Shown: positions 23,752 to 30,631 of the stretch, piece after piece
How positions within the stretch are numbered: position 1 is the stretch's first letter
How the letters are laid out: the number at the start of each line of letters is the position of its first letter
Assembly: GCA_910579995.1 (NCBI GenBank)
Contig: CAJTWH010000034.1
Location: 1 to 30,631, forward strand
Reading direction: 5' to 3'
Length of the DNA stretch: 30,631 bases
Source of the DNA: an uncultured Muribaculaceae bacterium
Lineage (GTDB): Bacteria > Bacteroidota > Bacteroidia > Bacteroidales > Muribaculaceae
The notes under the pieces: generated by a model
The model's input: only the letters and a program-made list of their open reading frames with translations
Databases searched by the model: none
Told to the model about the DNA's origin: nothing
Position numbers and translations under genes: made by a program

Positions 23752-24108
23752 ATGGTATCAGACAAAGATTTTCCTTACATAGGAAAAAATCTGATGGGTA
23801 TTCGCTTCAACTCAGCGTACCCACCAAACGAACAACGATACGGCACAACTTATGGAGGATATCCCAATAATGCGCGCCAAGTCCTATTCTACGATTTTGC
23901 GGTTCAGGGCTATGACGTAGAATTCAAATATGAGGGCGATGTATATCATCTTTTATATGAACCTGATCATGCTGCTCTATGTGACAATCTATATTCCAAT
24001 GAGATTGAGACCTTTTCTAATCCGATGGAATTAATCTATAATCTTCACATCAAAGGACATCGTTTAATTGACATTATCGATGATCTTGAAGATGTTGAGC
24101 CGGAATAG
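23752..24108 (+). CDS. 118-aa acidic protein, possible partner of the preceding gene
   Basis: The ATG at 23752 (MVSDKDFPYIGKNLMGIRFN) gives 118 residues. An in-frame ATG at 23710 lies inside the previous gene and adds 14 poorly fitting residues. The protein is soluble, rich in Tyr and acidic residues, and ends in a strongly acidic helix (IIDDLEDVEPE). I do not recognise it. Its size, acidity and position 5 nt after a toxin-like gene are what one expects of an immunity or antitoxin partner, but nothing in the sequence proves that. It ends the cassette, and a long hairpin terminator lies about 100 nt downstream. Confidence 0.7.
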   Translation: MVSDKDFPYIGKNLMGIRFNSAYPPNEQRYGTTYGGYPNNARQVLFYDFAVQGYDVEFKYEGDVYHLLYEPDHAALCDNLYSNEIETFSNPMELIYNLHIKGHRLIDIIDDLEDVEPE

Positions 24109-24209
24109 TATTTCCAATTCTAACAATTGGCGAGAAGTCGGTTGTTCGATAGATATATTACACGGTTAATTCACTTACGATAAAGACTTAATGGACGTAT
24201 AGATTTAAA

Positions 24210-24271
24210 CCAACTGGCATACAATCAAAAAGGCAGGCTTGCACCTGCCTTTTTGATTGTATGTCAGTTGG
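24210..24271. terminator. Very long bidirectional hairpin terminator
   Basis: Arms 24210-24237 and 24244-24271 pair over 28 bp with a single G-T wobble and a 6-nt loop. The A5/T5 runs next to a GGCAGG/CCTGCC core serve both the + strand cassette and the - strand glycogen operon. It ends 3 nt before the phosphorylase stop codon. Confidence 0.9.
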
Positions 24272-24274
24272 TTA

Positions 24275-26830
24275 TCAGATCCAACGTGTGTATGCGAAGT
24301 CCATGCGGTGGGGAAGCTCGGCGTTCTTGGGATAGAGACGGAAGCCGTAGCGGAATACACCTGCGTCGCGCACTTTGGTGGTAAGCTCGTAGGTAACGAT
24401 GTTGCCTTCTTGCTTAACGACCTTGAACTGGTCGATACGGTGGAGCTGCTCTTTGCCGTCTTCCTGACGGTAAACAACCATCTCAAGACCGAGGTCACGG
24501 CCGATACCGTTGGTATCGACAACGACTTCAACGTGGAAGGGTTCGCCGGTGATAGTGTTGTTGAGCTCGCCGCTGTGGCGCAGTTCAAGCACCTTGATAC
24601 CATCCCATGCTTCGGCAACGTGCTCTTTCCAGTCAACAATCGACTTAGCCAGAGCATAGTCGTTGGCGCTGAGGCGTTTGCTGCGCTCTGCCTCTTTGTC
24701 GTAGAAGCGGCTGATGTAGTCTTCGATCATTCGCTTCATGGTGAAGTGGGGAGCGATGTCGCCGATAGAGCCCTTGATATACTGGATCCAGCGGGGTGAG
24801 TAGCCGGCCGAGTTCTTCTCGAAGTAGAGAGGTATGATCTCGTTTTCGAGCATAGAGTAGATAGTGGCGGCGTCGAGTTTATCCTGCTGGCCTTGGTCGG
24901 TATAAGTGCGTTTGTCGGTGAGAGCCCAGCCTGCGCGCTCGTTGAAGCGGTAGCCTTCATACCACCAGCCGTCGAGCACCGAGAAGTTGAGCACGCCGTT
25001 CATTTCGGCTTTCTCGCCTGATGTACCGGAGGCCTCGAGAGGACGGGTAGGAGTATTGAGCCAGATATCAACGCCGGTAACAAGACGTTTTGCAACAATC
25101 ATGTTGTAGTCCTCAAGGAAGATGATCTTGCCGAGGAACTGAGGCATGCGGCTGATTTCCACGATACGCTTGATAAGACCCTGACCTGCGCCGTCGGCGG
25201 GGTGAGCCTTGCCGGCGAATACGAACTGCACGGGGAACTGCTCGTTGTTGACAATCTTGGCAAGACGGTCGAGGTCGGTGAAGAGCAGGTGTGCGCGTTT
25301 GTAGGTAGCGAAGCGACGTGCGAAGCCGATGATGAGGGCGTTGGGGTTGATACGGTCAACGATGTTCATCACAGCCGAGGGATCGCCTTGGTTGGCAAGC
25401 CATTTCTCCTTGAAGTCGCGGCGTACGAAGTTGATGAACTTGTTTTTGAGCTGGACACGCATGTTCCAGATCTGCTGGTCAGGCACATTGAAGATACCTT
25501 TCCAAGCTTCGGGATCGCTCTGGTTTTCGAATACCTGAGGGCCGAGCTCGTTGTAGTAGAATTCTTTCCACTCGCTTGCAGCCCAAGTAGGCATGTGCAC
25601 GCCGTTGGTAACGTAGCCAACATGGCTTTCTTCCCAGCTGTAGCCTTTCCAGATACCTGCGAACATACGCTTCGACACTTCGCCGTGGAGCCACGAAACG
25701 CCGTTGGCTTCCTGGCAGGTGTTGAGAGCGAATACGCTCATAGAGAAGCGCTCGTTGGTATCGGGGTTCTCACGGCCCATGTTCATGAGGTCGTTCCAGC
25801 TGATACCGAGTTTTGCGGGATATTCACCCATATATTTGCCGAAGAGACCTTCGTCGAAGTAGTCGTGGCCGGCAGGTACGGGGGTGTGTACGGTGTAGAG
25901 CGATGAAGCGCGCACGAGCTCGAGAGCCACATTGAAGCTGAGGCCTTTCTGCACGTAGTCAACAAGACGCTGGAGGTTGAGGAGCGCTGCATGACCCTCG
26001 TTGCAGTGATAGAGCTGTGAGTTCACGCCGAGTTTCTGAAGCATGAGCACACCGCCGATACCGAGCAGATATTCCTGTTTGATACGGTTTTCCCAGTCAC
26101 CGCCATAGAGTTTGTGGGTGATGGGGCGGTCGAACTCGCTGTTCATGTCGAAGTCGGTATCCATCAGATAGAGCTTCATGCGGCCCACATTCACACGCCA
26201 GATGTGAGAGTAGATGATACGGCCGGGATAAGGCACCTCAAGAATCATGGGGCGGCCATCCTTGTCCATCACCTGCTCGATGGGGAGCTGGTTGAAGTTC
26301 TGGGGCTCGTAGTTGGCAATCTGCTGACCGTCAACGCTGAGAGTCTGAGTGAAATATCCGTAGCGGTAAAGGAAACCGACAGCGGTCATGTCAACGCAGC
26401 TGTCAGATGCCTCTTTGATATAGTCACCGGCGAGTACGCCAAGACCGCCGGAATAGATTTTGAGACAGTTGCACAGGCCGTATTCCATCGAGAAATAAGA
26501 AACCGAAGGAATATCTTTGCGCATTGGTTTGGCCATGTAAGCCTGAAAATCGGCATATACATGGTTGATCTGGGCCATGAGAATCTCATCGGCAAGAATT
26601 TCGGCTATACGCTCCGACGAAAGTTGCTGAAGGAGCATTACAGGGTTTTCGCCTGTTTTGCGCCAGAGGTCGGGGTTGAGGGTGCGGAAGAGGGTTTTGG
26701 CTTCGCTGTTCCATACCCACCATAGGTTTTTGGCGAGCTCATCGAGGGGCTTGAGCTGGTTGGGCAGCTCGGCCTTTACTGTGATGTCGCGCCACACCGG
26801 GGCATTGGTGTTGCTTACTGAAAGTTTCAT
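24275..26830 (-). CDS. glgP: Alpha-glucan (glycogen) phosphorylase, GT35
   Basis: This PLP enzyme cleaves glycogen or maltodextrin with phosphate to release glucose-1-phosphate. The 851-residue protein is of the bacterial alpha-glucan phosphorylase subgroup (N-terminal LAKNLWWVWN, then SYFSMEYGL and YSGGLGVLAGDYIKEASD). HCNEGHAALLNLQRL and GFARRFATYKRAHLL are conserved sugar- and phosphate-site blocks. The PLP box is TRPLEASGTSGEKAEMNG with Lys607, and the usual Met in GMKxxMNG is Glu here. The C-terminal 120 residues (after about 730) form a small beta domain with DxNGIGRD and RVDFAYTRW-like ends. It lies 21 nt downstream of the synthase gene and shares its promoter. Confidence 0.95.
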   Translation of the reverse strand: MKLSVSNTNAPVWRDITVKAELPNQLKPLDELAKNLWWVWNSEAKTLFRTLNPDLWRKTGENPVMLLQQLSSERIAEILADEILMAQINHVYADFQAYMAKPMRKDIPSVSYFSMEYGLCNCLKIYSGGLGVLAGDYIKEASDSCVDMTAVGFLYRYGYFTQTLSVDGQQIANYEPQNFNQLPIEQVMDKDGRPMILEVPYPGRIIYSHIWRVNVGRMKLYLMDTDFDMNSEFDRPITHKLYGGDWENRIKQEYLLGIGGVLMLQKLGVNSQLYHCNEGHAALLNLQRLVDYVQKGLSFNVALELVRASSLYTVHTPVPAGHDYFDEGLFGKYMGEYPAKLGISWNDLMNMGRENPDTNERFSMSVFALNTCQEANGVSWLHGEVSKRMFAGIWKGYSWEESHVGYVTNGVHMPTWAASEWKEFYYNELGPQVFENQSDPEAWKGIFNVPDQQIWNMRVQLKNKFINFVRRDFKEKWLANQGDPSAVMNIVDRINPNALIIGFARRFATYKRAHLLFTDLDRLAKIVNNEQFPVQFVFAGKAHPADGAGQGLIKRIVEISRMPQFLGKIIFLEDYNMIVAKRLVTGVDIWLNTPTRPLEASGTSGEKAEMNGVLNFSVLDGWWYEGYRFNERAGWALTDKRTYTDQGQQDKLDAATIYSMLENEIIPLYFEKNSAGYSPRWIQYIKGSIGDIAPHFTMKRMIEDYISRFYDKEAERSKRLSANDYALAKSIVDWKEHVAEAWDGIKVLELRHSGELNNTITGEPFHVEVVVDTNGIGRDLGLEMVVYRQEDGKEQLHRIDQFKVVKQEGNIVTYELTTKVRDAGVFRYGFRLYPKNAELPHRMDFAYTRWI

Positions 26831-26851
26831 ATATTTGATTATGTATGATTT

Positions 26852-28507
26852 TTATTTTTTTGTGCGGATGTCTCTGGTATTGAAGGCATCGCAATATGCT
26901 TGGTCGTAATACTTCATGAAGTCGGTCCACTGCGCCTGCGCGGCAGTCTCCATGGCTTTGGCACGGATAGCCTTGGCTTCTTTGGCACTGTCGCCGGCAA
27001 GAGCCTTGACATCGGCGGCTATGCGCGCCACCACTTCCTGATAGTTGCTGTCGGTGCGCTCTATCACATCTACGCCGCAAGAGTCGAATCCTACTTTGAA
27101 GTTTTCGCTAACCCACATGCCGAATCCGGCAAGAGAAGTTGTCACCGTAGGCACGCCGAAAGCTATACTTTCGAGGGGTGTATAGCCCCAAGGCTCATAA
27201 TATGAGGCGAATACGGTAGCGTCAAGGCCGGGGAGAAGCTGATAGTAGGTCATATCGAAAATACCGTCGGCACCGTCGAGATAGCACGGCACATATATCA
27301 CCGTTACTTTCGAGTTTGCGTCGTTGGCAAATGCGAGCTGATGTATGCGGCAGTTCACCGGATCTTCATTATAGTTGTTCAAGCCATGAGTCAGCATAGG
27401 GTCGCTCAAGCGGGCGGGCTTTGCCGAGTCAAGGTTGAAGCGCAGGTCGGAGCGCGGTCCGGCGCACCATGCAGGCACGAGCACGTAGGCAAGTATGCGG
27501 CGCGAGGTATCGGCGTCGGCAAGGCTTGCCATGGCGTCGAGATATACATCAAGACCCTTGTTGCGGTATTCACAGCGGCCTGATGTAGCCACTACAAATG
27601 TATCGTCGGCGAAGTCAATGCCGGTGAGCGCGCGGGCAACACCTATAAGCTTGGCTCGCGCAGCCTTGCGGGCGGCGTTGTATTTTGTCTTTGCAGGCAC
27701 AAAGTTGAGCTCGAAACCGTTGGGAGTCACCACATCAGGCTTCTTGTCGAGCAAGACCTCGGCCTCGCGGGCTGTGACATCGCTCACTGTGGTGAAGCTG
27801 TCGGCATTCCATGCTGCGGCTTTCTCGAGCGAGTGTTTGCTCTGCATGTTGAGCTCGGCTGCCATCTGATCGCCGTTATAAGCCTCAAGATAGTCGTAGA
27901 GGGGTTTGCCGTTGCCGCAAATACTGCGGCCTATGCTGGTGGCATGGGTGGTGAATACAGTCGCAATCCCGGGCATACCGGCCTTTACTGAGAGGAGGCC
28001 CATTGCTGTTGTCCACTCGTCGAAGTGAGCGACAACTTTAGCGGGGTCGGTTTTCGACGCCTTAACAAAAGCCTCGATAACTGCTGCAGCGGCTCGCGCG
28101 AAAGCGCAGCCTTCATCGTAGTCACCGTAAGCATGGAGAGAGTCTACGCCATAGAGATTCCACATGCGGGCGTAGGCGTCGTCTTTCACGGCATACATGC
28201 CGTCGAACTTCACAAGCAGCGCTATCGGTTTACCGGGTATATCCCATCGGCCGACCCTTACGTCGACGCCTTCGGGGAGCATGGTTTTATCAAGTACTCG
28301 ACGGAGCAAGGTGCGGGATTCGGTAAAATATGGCGATGGATTGTCATCCGACCACACATCGGGTCCGATAAAAATCACTTTGTCGCCGTACTGCTCCTTG
28401 AGTGTTTTGGCTTTACTGGAAAGAACGGTGTAGATACCGCCGATTTTGTTGCAAACTTCCCAGCTGACCTCGAAGAGCAGGTCTATTTCCAGGCTACAAT
28501 TATCCAT
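26852..28507 (-). CDS. Glycogen synthase, GT3 (eukaryote-like) type
   Basis: The 551-residue protein transfers glucose from a nucleotide sugar (UDP- or ADP-glucose) to growing glycogen. The N-terminus FEVSWEVCNKIGGIYTVLSSK is the GT3/GYS signature rather than the KVGGL form of GT5 GlgA. Other blocks are VVAHFDEWTTAMGL, FTTHATSIGRSI, SDVTAREAEVLL, DVVTPNGFEL and the retaining-enzyme motif EPWGYTPLE with Glu438 and Glu446. GT3 enzymes are, from memory, the standard glycogen synthase of Bacteroidales. Regulatory phosphorylation tails of the animal enzymes are absent. It is first in the operon with the phosphorylase, so synthesis and breakdown are co-transcribed. Confidence 0.93.
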   Translation of the reverse strand: MDNCSLEIDLLFEVSWEVCNKIGGIYTVLSSKAKTLKEQYGDKVIFIGPDVWSDDNPSPYFTESRTLLRRVLDKTMLPEGVDVRVGRWDIPGKPIALLVKFDGMYAVKDDAYARMWNLYGVDSLHAYGDYDEGCAFARAAAAVIEAFVKASKTDPAKVVAHFDEWTTAMGLLSVKAGMPGIATVFTTHATSIGRSICGNGKPLYDYLEAYNGDQMAAELNMQSKHSLEKAAAWNADSFTTVSDVTAREAEVLLDKKPDVVTPNGFELNFVPAKTKYNAARKAARAKLIGVARALTGIDFADDTFVVATSGRCEYRNKGLDVYLDAMASLADADTSRRILAYVLVPAWCAGPRSDLRFNLDSAKPARLSDPMLTHGLNNYNEDPVNCRIHQLAFANDANSKVTVIYVPCYLDGADGIFDMTYYQLLPGLDATVFASYYEPWGYTPLESIAFGVPTVTTSLAGFGMWVSENFKVGFDSCGVDVIERTDSNYQEVVARIAADVKALAGDSAKEAKAIRAKAMETAAQAQWTDFMKYYDQAYCDAFNTRDIRTKK

Positions 28508-28535
28508 TATATACGTTTTACCATTTAAGAGAGTG

Positions 28536-28567
28536 CAAAATTAGTAAAAATTCTGCACTCTTGCAAA
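28536..28567 (-). promoter_or_regulatory. Promoter of the glycogen operon
   Basis: On the - strand TTTG (28564-28567), an exact 20-nt spacer and TAATTTTG (28536-28543) match the consensus. The -33 element touches the pyrF stop codon. The -7 box lies within the arm of an 8-bp hairpin (28530-28561), so it may be shielded or regulated in the read-through RNA. Confidence 0.8.
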
Positions 28568-29401
28568 TCAATTGTTTGCATAAGCTTTGAGCAGCTCAAG
28601 CATTTGCGCTGCGAGCTGTTTGGCGGCCTCTCCGGCAGCCTGTGCGAAATCGGCCTCTGAAGAAGCGTAGATAATGCCTCGCGATGAATTCACGAGCAGG
28701 CCGCACTCGTCGATAAGACCGTATTTGGCCACTTCCTCGAGGCTGCCGCCTTGCGCACCAACTCCGGGAACGAGCAGGAAGTGACGCGGGGCGATCTCGC
28801 GGATCTCGGCAAGCTTGTCGGCCTTTGTAGCGCCCACGACATACATCATGTTGATGGGGCTGCCCCAATGGCGGCTGCGGCGGATCACACGCTCATAGAG
28901 AGGCACACCCTTGCTGTCGGCCACTGTCTCGAAATCGCTCGATGAGGCATTCGATGTCAATGCAAGCACGATCGACCATTTGTCCTCGTAGGCGAGGAAA
29001 GGCTTCACGGAGTCTTCACCCATATACGGGTTGAGTGTCACGGCGTCGAAGTCCATTGTCTCGAAGAAAGAGCGGGCGTAGAGTGCGGCGGTATTGCCGA
29101 TATCGCCGCGTTTGGCGTCGGCGATGATAAACTGGTCGGGATAGTGGGTGCGGATATGAGCCACAACTTCGGCAAGGGCAGCAATACCCTCGGCTCCAAG
29201 GCTCTCGAAGAATGCGAGATTGGGCTTATATGCCACGCAGTAGGGCGCTGTGGCGTCGACAATATCTTTGCAGAACTTGGCAACACGTTCGCTGTCGCTG
29301 CCGGTGATACATGCAGGGAGTTTCTTGATATCAGGATCGAGACCTACGCACAGGAATGTGCCTTTTTCATAGATGTGCTCAACAAGTTCGGTTCGTTTCA
29401 T
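28568..29401 (-). CDS. pyrF: Orotidine 5'-phosphate decarboxylase, type 2
   Basis: This enzyme converts OMP to UMP in the last step of pyrimidine synthesis. The 277-residue length and FLCVGLDPDIKKLP opening mark the longer type 2 class. The catalytic box is IIADAKRGDIGNTA with Lys97. AFFESLGAEG, TLNPYMGEDS, VGATKADKL and LVPGVGAQGG (phosphate loop) are all present. Its start is 8 nt after the prfA stop, so it forms an operon with prfA, a pairing I recall in Bacteroidales. No T-rich terminator follows. The glycogen-operon promoter overlaps its 3' end. Confidence 0.96.
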   Translation of the reverse strand: MKRTELVEHIYEKGTFLCVGLDPDIKKLPACITGSDSERVAKFCKDIVDATAPYCVAYKPNLAFFESLGAEGIAALAEVVAHIRTHYPDQFIIADAKRGDIGNTAALYARSFFETMDFDAVTLNPYMGEDSVKPFLAYEDKWSIVLALTSNASSSDFETVADSKGVPLYERVIRRSRHWGSPINMMYVVGATKADKLAEIREIAPRHFLLVPGVGAQGGSLEEVAKYGLIDECGLLVNSSRGIIYASSEADFAQAAGEAAKQLAAQMLELLKAYANN

Positions 29402-29409
29402 AATTTTGC

Positions 29410-30519
29410 TTATAATTCGGCAGCCTTGAGTTTCTCGGCGTTCTCGGCGATGATCAGGTGATCGATCACATCTTGGATGTCGCCGTCTACAAAGGCTTGC
29501 AGGTTATATATTGTATAATTTATACGATGGTCGGTGATACGCCCCTGAGGGTAGTTGTAGGTGCGTATTTTTGCCGAGCGGTCGCCGGTGCTCACCATAG
29601 TCTTGCGCCGCGAGGCAATGTCGTCGACATATTTCTGGTGCTCTTTGTCGTAGATGAATGTACGCAGGCGCGAGAGTGCGCGCTCTTTGTTCTTGGGCTG
29701 GTCGCGGGTCTCGGTACATTCTATGAGAATCTCTTCCGACACGCCGGTATTCGGATTGCGCCACATATAGCGCAACCGCACACCCGACTCCACCTTATTT
29801 ACATTCTGTCCGCCGGCACCGCCCGACCGGAAAGTATCCCATTTGATTTCACCCTCATTGATTTCCACATCAAAGGGCTCAGCCTCCGGAAGAACCGCTA
29901 CAGTGGCTGCCGAGGTGTGCACACGGCCTTGAGTCTCAGTCGCCGGCACACGCTGCACACGGTGCACGCCGCTCTCATATTTGAGAACACCATAGACACC
30001 CTCGCCCGACACAGACAGCACAACCTCTTTGAAGCCGCCGGCAGCCCCTTCGCTGGCCGAAGTGACAGCGACGTTCCAGCCGCGGCTCTCGCAATATTTC
30101 ATATACATCTTGCACAAGTCGCCGGCAAAGAGGGCAGCCTCGTCGCCACCGGTACCTCCGCGGATTTCAATTATTGCATTCTTTCCATCCTCAGGGTCGG
30201 CAGGTATGAGCTGAAGCTTTATCTCCTCTTCAAGCTGCGGCAGGGATTCTACAGCTGCGTCGAGCTGTTCTTTGGCCATCTGGCGCATTTCAGGGTCGTT
30301 TTCCTCTGCGAGTATCAGATGAGCCTCATCGATATTTTCGGTGAGTTGACGGTAGGAACGGGTAAGCTTTACGAGTCTTTCAAGGTCTTTGTATTCCTTG
30401 GAGAGCCTGACGTATCGCTTCATATCTGCGATTACGTCGGGGTCGGTAATCAGTGTGCTTACCTCTTCAAATCGGGCCTCAATGCCATCGAGGCGCTCCA
30501 ACAGGGGATATTCTGCCAT
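29410..30519 (-). CDS. prfA: Peptide chain release factor 1
   Basis: RF1 reads UAA and UAG stops and triggers peptide release on the ribosome. The 369-residue protein has the N-terminal helical domain (1-110), the codon-recognition domain with VQRVPATETQGRVHTS (PAT tripeptide in place of the common PxT, the RF1 type rather than SPF of RF2), and the GGQ loop at residues 236-238 (SGGAGGQNVNKVES). The basic C-terminus reads GDRSAKIRTYNYPQGRITDHR. It is first in the prfA-pyrF operon. Two overlapping TAnnTTTG-like boxes lie 17-34 nt upstream of the ATG. Confidence 0.97.
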   Translation of the reverse strand: MAEYPLLERLDGIEARFEEVSTLITDPDVIADMKRYVRLSKEYKDLERLVKLTRSYRQLTENIDEAHLILAEENDPEMRQMAKEQLDAAVESLPQLEEEIKLQLIPADPEDGKNAIIEIRGGTGGDEAALFAGDLCKMYMKYCESRGWNVAVTSASEGAAGGFKEVVLSVSGEGVYGVLKYESGVHRVQRVPATETQGRVHTSAATVAVLPEAEPFDVEINEGEIKWDTFRSGGAGGQNVNKVESGVRLRYMWRNPNTGVSEEILIECTETRDQPKNKERALSRLRTFIYDKEHQKYVDDIASRRKTMVSTGDRSAKIRTYNYPQGRITDHRINYTIYNLQAFVDGDIQDVIDHLIIAENAEKLKAAEL

Positions 30520-30535
30520 ATATGCTGATTTTTTG

Positions 30536-30553
30536 CAAAGTTACTCAAAATTA
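30536..30553 (-). promoter_or_regulatory. Candidate -7 boxes of the prfA operon
   Basis: On the - strand TAACTTTG (30536-30543) and TAATTTTG (30546-30553) both match TAnnTTTG. The upstream one has a TTG at 30573-30575 at 19-nt spacing, and the downstream one has only TTTT at the -33 place. Which is used cannot be decided from sequence. Confidence 0.5.
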
Positions 30554-30588
30554 GCGAGAAATAAAAAGCTACCAATCGCGCACAATCG

Positions 30589-30626
30589 TGTTACAATGAT
30601 ATTACATTTATTACTTTGTTGTAACA
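30589..30626. repeat. Inverted repeat TGTTACAA / TTGTAACA near the right edge
   Basis: Perfect 8-bp arms at 30589-30596 and 30619-30626 with a 22-nt AT-rich spacer lie upstream of prfA and at the window end. It could be an operator for a divergent gene beyond the edge or a chance AT-rich repeat. Confidence 0.4.
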
Positions 30627-30631
30627 ATGTA

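Noticed and set aside
24114..24130. Small hairpin CCAATT/AATTGG after the cassette
   Set aside because: The stem is only six AT-rich pairs without a T run. The strong hairpin at 24210-24271 is the likely terminator.
29458..30528. 356-residue + strand frame over prfA
   Set aside because: It is a shadow of the RF1 gene, whose GGQ and PAT motifs are clear on the other strand.

Overview
The window looks like chromosomal DNA of a Bacteroidota bacterium, most likely order Bacteroidales. A family such as Muribaculaceae is possible but is only a guess from the fairly GC-rich housekeeping genes. The main reasons are: repeated promoters of the Bacteroidota type (TTTG, about 20 nt, TAnnTTTG) with no Shine-Dalgarno-like starts; a TraR/DksA-like protein with a degenerate zinc site next to lspA and a DUF4296 lipoprotein; a GT3-type glycogen synthase paired with a GT35 phosphorylase; and OmpP1/FadL and OmpA-type envelope proteins. 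All functional calls are by eye from motifs and family memory; no search was run.

Region 1 (1-8.0 kb, + strand) is a housekeeping run: the 3' part of rpsP, ileS, a TraR/DksA-like gene, lspA overlapping a DUF4296 lipoprotein gene, a small unknown gene, a YihY/BrkB-family membrane protein and a RidA-family deaminase. Region 2 (8.1-14.7 kb) holds envelope-related genes: a six-helix HdeD-like protein, an exported Trp/Gly/Asn-rich protein and an OmpP1/FadL-type porin on +, then glmS and an OmpA-like protein on -. Region 3 (14.8-21.1 kb, +) is a tightly overlapped operon: an EamA transporter, a 58-aa DUF4250 protein, a PcrA/UvrD helicase, nspC (polyamine synthesis), a family-2 glycosyltransferase and radC. 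It starts from a promoter interlocked with the divergent promoter of the OmpA-like gene.

Region 4 (21.15-24.2 kb) is an AT-richer accessory island. On the - strand is an HTH plus ImmA/IrrE-type metallopeptidase protein. Facing away from it is a + strand cassette: a DUF4417 protein, a 121-aa protein with a DH...GPHYHDW motif, and a 118-aa acidic partner. Between them lies a 437-nt gap containing a well-formed - strand promoter, a foldable RNA of about 100 nt and a terminator. This is my best candidate for an undescribed small RNA or RNA-plus-protein system in the window.

Region 5 (24.2-30.6 kb, all on -) is core metabolism again: a glycogen operon (GT3 synthase then GT35 alpha-glucan phosphorylase) and a prfA-pyrF operon. 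A 28-bp hairpin separates the glycogen operon from the island.
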